Made by a program: the position numbers and the translations under genes. A stretch of 36,313 nucleotides of DNA from positions 1 through 36,313 of the forward strand of contig CAJXWP010000022.1 of assembly GCA_913062625.1 (NCBI GenBank), in the 5' to 3' direction. The notes below the pieces were generated by a model. The model ran no database searches, had not been told where the DNA came from, and saw only the letters and a list, made by a program, of their open reading frames with translations. This DNA is from an uncultured Haliea sp. Lineage in GTDB: Bacteria; Pseudomonadota; Gammaproteobacteria; Pseudomonadales; Halieaceae. Below, one piece after another: positions 7,629-16,395 of this stretch (position 1 is the first letter of the stretch; the number at the start of each line of letters is the position of its first letter).

Positions 7629-8864
7629 CTATGCAGGGTCAAAGGTGATCTGCAGCTCCTTCATGGCGTTAACGAAAAATGAGCGGACAAACTTTGGGTC
7701 GCCCGCAAACTCAGGGTTGCGCAGGCGAGGGATGATTTCCTCGAACATAATGTTCAATTCCAATCGTGCTAGGTGGGTGCCGATGCAAAAGTGCTGTCCG
7801 ATACCGAATGAGCGCAGCTGGTTATAAAGGTCCGGCATGCGTTCGGCGCGCGTGACGTCAAATAACGTTGCAGTGTCGCCGAATATCGCCTCGTCGTGGT
7901 TGGCGGTGTGGTAATGCAGGATGACCTTATCGCCTTTTTTGATCGGTTGGCCCGCGAGCTCGGTGTCCTCCATGGCGGTGCGGCGCATGGAAATGAAGGC
8001 CGTGTTGTAGCGCAGTATTTCCTCACAGGCATTGCTGATTTTGTCCGGATTATCCACCAGGTATTGCAGCTGATCGGGGTGTTCCATTAACAGGCGCATG
8101 CCCTGTGCAATAACCGTGCGGGTAGACTCATTGCCACCCACCAGGATAAGGATGAACATCCAGCCAAAGATGTCTTGGGAGAGCGGTGCGCCCTCTAACT
8201 GTGCATCCAGCAGTGCCCCTGTGATGTTGTCCATGGGCGACTCACGGTGCTTTTCTGCCAGTTTCATAGCGTATTGTATGACCTCCAGCGATGCCAGCTG
8301 CCCCTCTAACTCGGAAACCGACATGTCCGGGTCATCGGCGAAGATCATGGTGTTGGTCCAGTTAAAAAACTGCTTTCGGTCTTCAAGTGGCACGCCCAGT
8401 AGCTCCAAAATGCCTATTAATGGCAGTTCCGCAGCGACTTCCTCTACGAATTCGCATTCGCCTTTGCTTGCCACCGCATCGACGATACGTTTTGCATGCT
8501 CGCGAAATTTGGGCTCATAGGATTCAACGCGCTTTGGCGTAAACGCATTGCGCACAATGCGTCGCACCTTCTGGTGTCGCGGCGGATCCATATTGATGAT
8601 GGTGTGGCAGTGTATGTTATCGACCATGTCTTGGTCATATTCCATAGGGAAGGCAGAACGGGCTGCGGAGGAAAAGAGCTTTGGGTTCTTGGACACCTCA
8701 TCCATTTCTGCGATCCGTGTGACCACCCAATAGGGTACCCCTGTGATAGGGTCTTCCAGCTTAACGACCGGACCGGATTCGCGGATTTCTGCAATTTTGC
8801 CATAGGGCATACCCTCAGCATAGGTGCCCGGGTCGAGTAAGTTGGTAAAAGGGCATTGGTCCAC
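7629..8864 (-). CDS. Cytochrome P450 (bacterial soluble class)
   Basis: A haem-thiolate monooxygenase of 411 residues with no membrane anchor. The haem ligand Cys is near residue 360 in FGIGQHFCIGTHLARLE. The I-helix oxygen-activation motif is LVGGNESTRT, the K-helix ExxR is EEILR, and HTIINMDPPRHQKVRRIV is the C-helix region of soluble bacterial P450s. It starts at GTG 8862-8864 with GGAG six bases upstream. No ferredoxin or ferredoxin reductase gene is adjacent, so electron partners lie elsewhere. Its stop is 67 bp from the end of the convergent beta-oxidation operon, which hints at lipid, terpenoid or steroid substrates, but the family cannot be assigned from sequence alone. A promoter and dyad upstream suggest repressor control. 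Confidence 0.94.
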   Translation of the reverse strand: MDQCPFTNLLDPGTYAEGMPYGKIAEIRESGPVVKLEDPITGVPYWVVTRIAEMDEVSKNPKLFSSAARSAFPMEYDQDMVDNIHCHTIINMDPPRHQKVRRIVRNAFTPKRVESYEPKFREHAKRIVDAVASKGECEFVEEVAAELPLIGILELLGVPLEDRKQFFNWTNTMIFADDPDMSVSELEGQLASLEVIQYAMKLAEKHRESPMDNITGALLDAQLEGAPLSQDIFGWMFILILVGGNESTRTVIAQGMRLLMEHPDQLQYLVDNPDKISNACEEILRYNTAFISMRRTAMEDTELAGQPIKKGDKVILHYHTANHDEAIFGDTATLFDVTRAERMPDLYNQLRSFGIGQHFCIGTHLARLELNIMFEEIIPRLRNPEFAGDPKFVRSFFVNAMKELQITFDPA

Positions 8865-8889
8865 AGGCTTCTCCGACGATCAAAGTGAG

Positions 8890-8918
8890 TTTAGACAGGT
8901 TGGCGCTCAAACTAACAA
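8890..8918 (-). promoter_or_regulatory. Candidate promoter of the P450 gene
   Basis: On the minus strand TTGTTA (8913-8918) and TCTAAA (8890-8895) are spaced exactly 17 bp, four of six matches each. The start point would be near 8883, about 20 nt before the GTG. The -35 box lies within the dyad at 8908-8929. Confidence 0.45.
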
Positions 8919-8929
8919 CCATTAGTTTG
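8908..8929. promoter_or_regulatory. Operator-like perfect dyad over the P450 -35 box
   Basis: CAAACTAA (8908-8915), spacer CAACCA, then TTAGTTTG (8922-8929). This is a perfect inverted repeat with 8-bp arms, 22 bp overall, a size typical of TetR-family operators. Its position across the putative -35 box suggests repression of the P450. No regulator gene lies beside it in this window. Confidence 0.5.
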
Positions 8930-9017
8930 TCACTGAGCTTCGCATATTGGAATCTTCCGGTAAAGCTCGGCGGGGAGAGTGATGTCGTCCGGTTTAATTT
9001 GCGGTTACAGCGCAGTG

Positions 9018-9036
9018 ACGCACCATATTGGTGCGT
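9018..9036. repeat. Perfect inverted repeat between yifB and the P450 gene
   Basis: ACGCACCA-TAT-TGGTGCGT has 8-bp arms and a 3-base centre. It is 29 bp past the yifB stop and about 150 bp upstream of the P450. No T-run follows on either strand, so it is either a second operator or a plain mRNA 3'-end hairpin of yifB. Confidence 0.4.
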
Positions 9037-9064
9037 GGCGCCAGGGCAAGGCACCGTCCTCCCA

Positions 9065-10552
9065 TCAGTAACGATAGGCAAGAGCCTCGGTAATATGTGC
9101 TATGCCGATAGACTTGGATTGTTCGAGATCGGCGAGTGTGCGCGCTACCCGAAGTGTCCGATGCAACCCTCTTCCAGACAAGTGCATCTGTGTCGCGGCT
9201 GATATAAGGCTTTTATTCTCTTGCTCTCCCAGTAAGCAAATGCTTGCTAACTTATTGGGTGAGAGCTGCGAATTAGGACTACCCTGGCGTTCTTCCTGCA
9301 GCGCTCGGCAGCGATAAACACGTTCTTGAACCACACTAGATGCTTCCCCGGCAGCGGCTGGGGTCAATAATTCCTTGGGCGTTAAACGGCTGACCTGAAC
9401 GTGGAGGTCGATACGATCCAACAATGGTCCCGATACACGTGATCGGTAACGTTGGATGTGTTCCGGTGTGCAGCGGCAGGGCCAGTCGGGATCGCCGAGG
9501 TAGCCGCAGGGGCAGGGGTTCATGGCTGCGACTAATTGAAATCGCGCGGGGTAGGTGATCCTGTGGCTGGCCCGCGCGAGAGTAATCTCGCCGGACTCCA
9601 TCGGCTCTCTAAGGACTTCGAGGCAGTGACGGCTAAATTCTGGCAGCTCGTCCAAAAACAGTACGCCACCATGAGCAAGGGAAATTTCTCCGGGGCGTGG
9701 CTTGCTGCCGCCACCGACCAGAGCCGCAGCGCTGGCGCTGTGGTGGGGATTGCGAAATGGCCGCTGAAAGACGGAGTCTCCCTCAGAAGAAGGGCTGGCA
9801 ATATCGCGTAGCGCTAGGCCAAGAAGGATTTCATGCGGGGCTGGAGGCGGCAGTATGCCGGGCAAGCGACTGGCAAGAAGCGTTTTGCCGGTCCCCGGAG
9901 GGCCGCAAAGTAAGAGGTTGTGGCCACCGCTGGCGGCTATTTCCAATGCACGCCGGGCACCCGCTTGCCCTACAACGTCGCACAAATCAGGATGATCCTG
10001 CGCCGTTGTGGCGACTTCGGCCTGTGCGACTTCGATTTTCTCACTGCCGTTAAGATGCGCGCATAGTGTGAGAATGTTGGGTGCGGCAATCACCTTGCTG
10101 CCGGGGACAATAGCGGCGGCTCGGGCGCAAGGGGCAGCAACGACCAGTTGGCGACCTTTACTGCTCGCCGCAATGGCAGCTGCGACTACGCCCGGGACGG
10201 GCCGGAGACTGCCATCGAGAGCCAACTCTGCGAGAAATTCATGCTGTGCAAGATAGTCCAGTGGCACTTGCCCCGACGCACTGAGAATACCCAGTGCGAT
10301 AGGGAGGTCAAAGCGGCCTCCCTCCTTGGGCAAATCGGCCGGAGCAAGGTTTACGGTGATACGGCGGTCAGGGAAAGTGAAGTGGGAGTTGAGGATGGCG
10401 CTGCGGACGCGATCCTTGCTTTCTCGCACGGCGGTCTCTGGGAGGCCAACGATATTAAAGGCTGGCAGCCCGTTGGATAAATGCGTTTCTACCTCTACTA
10501 GGGGGGCGTTAATCCCCGATAGCGCACGGCTATAGATTAAAGACAGTTCCAT
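9065..10552 (-). CDS. comM: YifB/ComM family Mg-chelatase-like AAA+ ATPase
   Basis: 495 residues, the usual length of the YifB/ComM family. The N-terminal Lon-protease-like fold begins LSLIYSRALSGINAPLV and includes HLSNGLPAFNIVGLPETAVRES. The AAA+ core has Walker A GPPGTGKT, GGVLFLDELPEF as Walker B, and the four-Cys stretch NPCPCGYLGDPDWPCRC. Its C-terminus LSGRGLHRTLRVARTLADLE is the Mg-chelatase C domain. In Vibrio, ComM is a helicase that drives branch migration during natural transformation; many non-competent bacteria also carry it. It lies 65 bp downstream of ubiK on the same strand, a pairing common in gammaproteobacteria. Confidence 0.94.
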   Translation of the reverse strand: MELSLIYSRALSGINAPLVEVETHLSNGLPAFNIVGLPETAVRESKDRVRSAILNSHFTFPDRRITVNLAPADLPKEGGRFDLPIALGILSASGQVPLDYLAQHEFLAELALDGSLRPVPGVVAAAIAASSKGRQLVVAAPCARAAAIVPGSKVIAAPNILTLCAHLNGSEKIEVAQAEVATTAQDHPDLCDVVGQAGARRALEIAASGGHNLLLCGPPGTGKTLLASRLPGILPPPAPHEILLGLALRDIASPSSEGDSVFQRPFRNPHHSASAAALVGGGSKPRPGEISLAHGGVLFLDELPEFSRHCLEVLREPMESGEITLARASHRITYPARFQLVAAMNPCPCGYLGDPDWPCRCTPEHIQRYRSRVSGPLLDRIDLHVQVSRLTPKELLTPAAAGEASSVVQERVYRCRALQEERQGSPNSQLSPNKLASICLLGEQENKSLISAATQMHLSGRGLHRTLRVARTLADLEQSKSIGIAHITEALAYRY

Positions 10553-10617
10553 GGCTCTTCCTTGAGCTTGTTGTTGTTTTTATGGCCGGATCCTGCGAGT
10601 TGGTTGGGCTCTGCCAT

Positions 10618-10878
10618 TCACTCCTGAGTCAGGTTTTCCAGTTCGTTGGTCATTTCTTCTAATGTCGCTTCCAGTAAAATGACGCGTGCACGGGTGCGCT
10701 GAAGTATTTCAGTCTGGGCGTCAAACTCCTCGCGGCTCACCATATCCAGTTTAGACAATGTAGATTGCGCCAATGCGCGCAGACTTTTATCCACATCACT
10801 CTTAACGCCGCTAGCGCCGACCAATTCGCTGACCTGCTGTAGAAGCTCCCAAGGAGGTGGGGGTGCTTTTAGTGCCAT
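10618..10878 (-). CDS. ubiK: Ubiquinone biosynthesis accessory factor UbiK (BMFP domain, YqiC)
   Basis: An 86-residue coiled-coil protein. The SREEFDAQTEILQRTRARVILLEATLEEM segment is the hallmark heptad region of the BMFP/YqiC family. It binds UbiJ and lipids and supports aerobic ubiquinone assembly; a membrane-fusogenic activity has been reported for related proteins. It is first in a minus-strand unit with comM and divergent from the nitrogen operon at 11175. Confidence 0.92.
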   Translation of the reverse strand: MALKAPPPPWELLQQVSELVGASGVKSDVDKSLRALAQSTLSKLDMVSREEFDAQTEILQRTRARVILLEATLEEMTNELENLTQE

Positions 10879-10953
10879 GGGCTTACCCTTGCGCGTAATT
10901 GTTAATCAGTCAAAGTCTAGACCATTTTTTCCACTGCGCACAGCGCATAAACA

Positions 10954-10970
10954 CGCACTATATGGGTGCG
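10954..10970 (+). promoter_or_regulatory. Candidate NtrC-binding site
   Basis: C-GCACT-ATATG-GGTGC-G fits the NtrC consensus GCACY-N5-RGTGC with symmetric extra bases. It lies about 130 bp upstream of the start point expected from the sigma-54 promoter at 11066, a usual enhancer distance. A weaker, imperfect second dyad (CACA-ATAA-TGTG) lies at 10975-10985. Confidence 0.55.
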
Positions 10971-11065
10971 CCGCACAATAATGTGGCCTGACTATTTCCC
11001 CTGAAAAGCACAGATGCAGAGAGTATATTTTATATGTCATTGAAAAATAACAATAAGATTTTTTT

Positions 11066-11081
11066 TGGCACAAACTCTGCT
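11066..11081 (+). promoter_or_regulatory. Sigma-54 (RpoN) promoter of the porin-glnK-amtB operon
   Basis: TGGCAC-AAACTC-TGCT matches the -24/-12 consensus (TGGCACG-N4-TTGCW) with the invariant GG and GC ten bases apart. Transcription should start near 11092, leaving about 83 nt of leader before the ATG at 11175. Together with the upstream NtrC-type site this predicts induction under nitrogen limitation. Confidence 0.7.
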
Positions 11082-11174
11082 TTGTATAAAACAACAGACT
11101 GATAGAGCTGCCAGCAGCCCACTGACGCCTCACTACAGTCTGTCATCGAACGTTTAATTTTAGGAGTAGGCGAC

Positions 11175-12298
<1,124 letters not shown>

Positions 12299-12336
12299 CG
12301 ATATTTCCAAATGGCCGTTAGCGGAGAGCTACACTC

Positions 12337-13596
12337 ATGGAACAAAATATTTTTGAACTACAGTACGCGCTAGATACGTTTTACTTTCTGATCTGCGGCG
12401 CATTAGTAATGTGGATGGCAGCAGGCTTTGCGATGCTGGAAGCAGGCTTAGTGCGCTCTAAGAACACCACCGAGATTTTACTCAAAAATATCTCACTGTA
12501 TGCCGTAGCATGTACCCTGTATATGATCTGCGGTTACTCCATCATGTATGGCGGTGATGAGTTCACCCTGTTTCTAAATGGCATCGTCTCAGATGGGGTA
12601 ACGGGTGCGGAAGAGCCTGCAACCTATGCACCCTCCGCTGACTTTTTCTTTCAGGTAGTGTTTGTTGCTACAGCGATGTCTATTGTCTCGGGGGCTGTAG
12701 CCGAGCGCATGAAACTGTGGGCGTTCCTTGCTTTTGCGGTGGTCATGACGGGCTTTATCTACCCGATGGAAGGCTCTTGGACCTGGGGCGGACAGCCCGT
12801 ATTTGGTATGTACACTCTGGGTGATCTTGGTTTTTCTGATTTTGCGGGATCTGGCATTGTGCACATGGCCGGAGCGTCCGCAGCCCTCGCTGGCGTATTG
12901 CTATTGGGAGCGCGAAAAGGAAAATATGGCCCAGATGGCTCGGTTAAGCCGATCCCCGGTGCGAACATGCCTATGGCAACGCTAGGAACTTTTGTCCTCT
13001 GGATGGGCTGGTTCGGCTTTAATGGTGGCTCTGTGCTGGCTACCGCGAGTGTCGACAGCGCTAACGCTGTTGCAGTAGTCTTTATGAATACCAACGCCGC
13101 GGCAGCTGGTGGTCTCATCGCGGCGATGATTTTAGCGCGAGTGATGTTTGGAAAGGCAGATCTGACGATGGCACTTAACGGTGCGTTGGCCGGCCTGGTC
13201 GCGATTACTGCCGAGCCATCTACGCCTACTGCTTTGCAGGCGACCTTATTCGGTGGTCTCGGTGGCGTGCTGGTTGTCCTGGCTATTGTCACGTTGGACA
13301 AGTTGAGGATTGACGACCCTGTTGGTGCGATATCAGTTCACGGTGTGGTTGGTCTTTTAGGATTGCTACTAGTCCCGGTTACCAACAGCGAGAACTCCTC
13401 ATTCAGTGGCCAGCTGATCGGCGCCGCCACGATTTTCGTCTGGGTCTTTGGTAGCAGTCTGATCGTGTGGAGTATTTTAAAAGCAGTCATGGGTATCCGT
13501 GTTAGCGATCAGGAAGAATACGAGGGAGTGGACATGTCAGAGTGCGGTATGGAGGCCTACCCTGAATTTGTCGGTGCCAGCGGCAGTGGTCGCTAA
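12337..13596 (+). CDS. amtB: Ammonium transporter AmtB
   Basis: A polytopic inner-membrane channel of the Amt/Rh family, 419 residues, about eleven helices. The conserved pore pair is present: His in GSGIVHMAGASAALAG and His in ISVHGVVGLLG. The family signature DFAGSGIVHMAGA and the SKNTTEILLKN cytoplasmic loop are both visible. No long cleavable signal peptide is seen. GlnK from the preceding gene would gate it. The cytoplasmic tail is short (about 35 residues after the last helix) and acidic. A strong terminator follows at 13640. Confidence 0.95.
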   Translation: MEQNIFELQYALDTFYFLICGALVMWMAAGFAMLEAGLVRSKNTTEILLKNISLYAVACTLYMICGYSIMYGGDEFTLFLNGIVSDGVTGAEEPATYAPSADFFFQVVFVATAMSIVSGAVAERMKLWAFLAFAVVMTGFIYPMEGSWTWGGQPVFGMYTLGDLGFSDFAGSGIVHMAGASAALAGVLLLGARKGKYGPDGSVKPIPGANMPMATLGTFVLWMGWFGFNGGSVLATASVDSANAVAVVFMNTNAAAAGGLIAAMILARVMFGKADLTMALNGALAGLVAITAEPSTPTALQATLFGGLGGVLVVLAIVTLDKLRIDDPVGAISVHGVVGLLGLLLVPVTNSENSSFSGQLIGAATIFVWVFGSSLIVWSILKAVMGIRVSDQEEYEGVDMSECGMEAYPEFVGASGSGR

Positions 13597-13639
13597 TGCC
13601 GACACACTTTGCAGGCGCATTTTTCATTGCAGCTCTTTT

Positions 13640-13662
13640 GGGGGCCTGCGGGCCCCTTTTTT
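13640..13662 (+). terminator. Strong intrinsic terminator of the nitrogen operon
   Basis: GGGGCC-TGCG-GGCCCC followed by TTTTTT: six G:C pairs, a tetraloop and six T, 44 bp after the amtB stop. It separates the operon from the lipoprotein gene at 13777. Confidence 0.9.
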
Positions 13663-13776
13663 GTTATACCTAAGAGAACGTGCGCTATATTAATGGCGGT
13701 TAATTTATCTGTGCGTGTTATTCTGGTGTGGCGAAAGCAAGTCTATGGCAACAATGAATTTTGAGGAATATCCAAA

Positions 13777-13974
13777 ATGTATAAAAAATTACTCATCGCG
13801 TCCACTATTATAGCCCTCACCATGAGTTTGTCGGCATGCGGCGGCTCTACCACCAAGGTTCAGGCGACGGGAACACAGGGGCAGCAGTTATTGGACCTGA
13901 AAAAAGCTCACGATCAGGGTGTGATTACAGATAGTGAATATAAGCGTACCAAGAAAAAGATTCTTAAGAGCTAG
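13777..13974 (+). CDS. Small SHOCT-domain lipoprotein
   Basis: 65 residues. Residues 1-20 are a type II signal peptide with the lipobox LSAC, so Cys21 would be lipidated. The C-terminal half, QLLDLKKAHDQGVITDSEYKRTKKKILKS, is a SHOCT motif (short C-terminal domain), a helix pair found at the ends of many membrane proteins and thought to aid oligomerisation. Gly follows the Cys, which favours outer-membrane sorting. It stands alone between the amtB terminator and the convergent HAD gene. Function unknown. Confidence 0.8.
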   Translation: MYKKLLIASTIIALTMSLSACGGSTTKVQATGTQGQQLLDLKKAHDQGVITDSEYKRTKKKILKS

Positions 13975-13992
13975 CGATAGCGTTTGCCGGTT

Positions 13993-14703
13993 CTAGTGGG
14001 CATCAACAATATGATCAATAGCATCAGGCAACTGGTGTAAGGTGACAATCTCGCAGTCCGCGCTGTCTCCTTCACCTGGCCACGCTCTTCGTTGGGTATT
14101 CACCCACACCGTATGCATACCGATGTCGCGGGCACCCCGGATATCATGGTCAGGGTCATCACCGACGTGAATAATATGCTCTGCGGCAACGCCGGTTTGT
14201 TTTATCGCAGCTTGGAACATGGCGGGATCAGGCTTACTGGCGCCCATGTCTTCTGCCGAAAAGGCGAAATCGAAGTACTCGGCGGCATCAGTCTTATAAA
14301 TATCAGCATTACCGTTAGTCAGTGCTCCAAGGGTGTAGTTTTGCGCTAGTAGCTCCAGAATACCCAAGGCCTCCGGATAGAACTCGACCTTGTGTCGCTC
14401 CACAAAAAAAACGTCAAAGGCTTGTTGCGCGCCAACACGTGCTTCTTCTTCTGAGTATCCCGCTACAATCTGGAGTTCGTAGAGCATTTGGGTGCGCATT
14501 TGGCTGATGTGGTGGAATAGCTCCGGGTGGCGCCGCCAGACAGATTTTTTAAATTCTAACAAGGCCTCCTGATCGAACCCTGCCACTGCATTCGGACGGT
14601 ACTGCAGAAGCCACTGCTGCTGGGCTCGCTCCGCCTTGACGATAACAGGCCCTACATCCCATAAGGTGTTATCAAGGTCAAAGGTGATAACTGAAATGGC
14701 CAC
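13993..14703 (-). CDS. HAD-IA family phosphatase, YigB-like
   Basis: 236 residues of a haloacid dehalogenase-type hydrolase. Motif I is FDLDNTLWD with the nucleophilic Asp, motif II is GALTNGN, the Lys motif is in GASKPDPAMF, and motif IV is HVGDDPDHDIRGA. E. coli YigB, in the same place after xerC, is an FMN/riboflavin-pathway phosphatase; that activity is only inferred here. The start is GTG 14701-14703, one base after the xerC stop. AAAGGAG lies inside the last xerC codons, and motif I begins at residue 7, as normal. A longer open frame back to 14871 overlaps xerC and is rejected. Last gene of the lptM operon. Confidence 0.88.
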   Translation of the reverse strand: MAISVITFDLDNTLWDVGPVIVKAERAQQQWLLQYRPNAVAGFDQEALLEFKKSVWRRHPELFHHISQMRTQMLYELQIVAGYSEEEARVGAQQAFDVFFVERHKVEFYPEALGILELLAQNYTLGALTNGNADIYKTDAAEYFDFAFSAEDMGASKPDPAMFQAAIKQTGVAAEHIIHVGDDPDHDIRGARDIGMHTVWVNTQRRAWPGEGDSADCEIVTLHQLPDAIDHIVDAH

Positions 14704-14704
14704 C

Positions 14705-15637
14705 CTAATCTCCTTTGCGGCGTTTGGCTCGCGGATGTGATGCGTCATACACTTTGGCGAGGTGCTGGAAGTCGAGATGGGTGTAAATCTGCGTAGTGGA
14801 AATATTTGCATGCCCCAGTAGTTCTTGGACCGCTCGCAGGTCGCCGCTGGATTCCAGCATGTGACTGGCAAACGAGTGGCGCAACATGTGAGGGTGAACG
14901 TCCTGGTGCATGCCGGATTTTCGGCCCTGGAGCTTCAAGCGTGCCTGAATATTGCGCACGCTGATGCGGCGGCCGCGATTACTGGTAAAGAGAGCGCCAG
15001 CATCGGTTGTCTCTGCAGCGTCTGATGGACGCACCTTCAGCCAGCGCGCAATGGTTTCAAGCGCTGTGGAGCCTACCGGGACGGTTCGCGTTTTTCGACC
15101 CTTGCCGGTTACGGTTAATAATTTCGATTGGGCGTCTATGTCGTTGACATCCACCGCGGCCAATTCGGCCAAACGCAGCCCTGAGGAGTAGAATAATTCC
15201 GCCATCGCGCTGTCGCGAAGGGCGACCGCAGTGTCCGAGTCGAAGACCAAGTACTTGTCCACCTGATCCGCATCTAGAGTTTTGGGTAGCTTGCGAGGCT
15301 TACGCGGGGCTTGCACACTGGTCGCCGGATTGCGCAGCACGCCGTTTTCGCGCCCCAGAAAGTTGTAATATGAACGGGTGGCGGAAAGGCTGCGTTGAAT
15401 GCTGCCACCTGCCAGACCTCGACGGTGTAGCTGGCTTGCCCACGCGCGAATATCGGCCTCTACCAGCGCCTCCATGGCATCCTTATTGTTTGTTTCGCAG
15501 TAACGCTGCAGCGACAGTAAGTCGCGGTTGTAGTTACTAATGGTATGAGGCGATAGTCTGCGCACGTCTTGCAGATACGTGATAAAGCGCGCGGCAGACC
15601 CATTAAGCTTAGCGTTCAGCGCGGTGCGTTCGACCAT
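14705..15637 (-). CDS. xerC: Site-specific tyrosine recombinase XerC
   Basis: 310 residues. The N-terminal SAM-like domain (FITYLQDVRRLSPHTISNYNRDL) is followed by the catalytic domain. Arg is in SSGLRLAEL, Lys in TGKGRKTRTVP, the HxxR box in HPHMLRHSFASHML, then LGHANISTTQIYTH with the second His and the Tyr nucleophile. With XerD it resolves chromosome dimers at dif. XerC rather than XerD or an integrase is supported by the dapF-DUF484-xerC-HAD order, which matches enterobacteria. Seven bases separate it from DUF484. Confidence 0.94.
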   Translation of the reverse strand: MVERTALNAKLNGSAARFITYLQDVRRLSPHTISNYNRDLLSLQRYCETNNKDAMEALVEADIRAWASQLHRRGLAGGSIQRSLSATRSYYNFLGRENGVLRNPATSVQAPRKPRKLPKTLDADQVDKYLVFDSDTAVALRDSAMAELFYSSGLRLAELAAVDVNDIDAQSKLLTVTGKGRKTRTVPVGSTALETIARWLKVRPSDAAETTDAGALFTSNRGRRISVRNIQARLKLQGRKSGMHQDVHPHMLRHSFASHMLESSGDLRAVQELLGHANISTTQIYTHLDFQHLAKVYDASHPRAKRRKGD

Positions 15638-15644
15638 GATGCGC

Positions 15645-16352
15645 CTAGGCGTTCGTATGAGGCAGGTTGGGAAGTAACTTCACTATAACATCGGCAACAT
15701 GGGCCAGAAAAAGTGTGCCTGTCTTGCTGCTGTAGCGGCTGGCGTCTGAACTGCCAACGGCGATAAGCCCAAGTTGTTCGGTACACCCCAATGGCATGAT
15801 GGCGGCCGAACCGACCCCTTGTCCTTCCGGGAAGAGGAATGTGAGTTCCTCTGTTCGCAGCGTGCCGCAGATGGCTTTGTTACCTCTGAAGAGAGAGCCG
15901 ATCTCTTTTTTTACCATCTCATGGGATGCTGTTCGACACCCCTCATTGGTATCGTTTTTGGTGTACAGGATCATGCTTGCGTGTTCTACACTAAAGTCAG
16001 CGACCATTGACGTCATAAACGTGCTGTAAAGTGCTGCGACAGAAGGTGCATCGAGTAACTTCAGCACCAGTGCGCGGGTTTGCTCAAAGAGGGCATCGTT
16101 ATCTTTCGCATGCGCCGTAAGCGCCGTAAGCCGCTGGCGTAACTCTGTGCTGCGCTCACGCATAACACTAACCTGCTTCTCCACTAGCGACACTGCGCTA
16201 CCTGACGCATGTGGAACATGCAGAAAGTCCAACATATCGGGATAACGCTGCAGGAAATCATCATGGTTCTTCAGGTATTCACGAACGATCTCGTCATTGA
16301 TCTCGGGGTCTGCCCTTTTTACGTCTGTGTTCTGTTTTTTGCTGACTGCCAT
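15645..16352 (-). CDS. DUF484 family protein (YigA-like, GAF fold)
   Basis: 235 residues. IVREYLKNHDDFLQRYPDMLDFLHVPH at the N-terminus is the defining DUF484 segment. A helical linker (VEKQVSVMRERSTELRQRLTAL) leads to a GAF-like domain. The family is found almost always between dapF and xerC in gammaproteobacteria, as here. No enzymatic residues are evident and its role is unknown; the GAF fold suggests ligand or partner binding. Confidence 0.9.
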   Translation of the reverse strand: MAVSKKQNTDVKRADPEINDEIVREYLKNHDDFLQRYPDMLDFLHVPHASGSAVSLVEKQVSVMRERSTELRQRLTALTAHAKDNDALFEQTRALVLKLLDAPSVAALYSTFMTSMVADFSVEHASMILYTKNDTNEGCRTASHEMVKKEIGSLFRGNKAICGTLRTEELTFLFPEGQGVGSAAIMPLGCTEQLGLIAVGSSDASRYSSKTGTLFLAHVADVIVKLLPNLPHTNA

Positions 16353-16395
16353 GATTGTTGACTCTCCTACCCTGGATGGCCCCGCTGACGGGAAT

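Noticed and set aside
9697-10053. Open frame on the plus strand inside yifB
   Set aside because: Contained in the AAA+ core of yifB; Arg/Cys-rich composition typical of an antisense shadow.
12759-13301. 180-codon open frame antisense to amtB
   Set aside because: Pro/Ala-rich shadow of the repetitive Gly/Ala codons of the transporter, with no ribosome site or family likeness.
14704-14871. N-terminal extension of the HAD hydrolase frame into xerC
   Set aside because: The extra 56 residues overlap xerC coding sequence in another frame and have no HAD character; GTG 14703 with AAAGGAG upstream gives the normal protein.
14705-15637. XerC gene as the integrase of a mobile element
   Set aside because: It sits in the conserved dapF-DUF484-xerC-HAD order, and no attachment sites or cargo genes are present.
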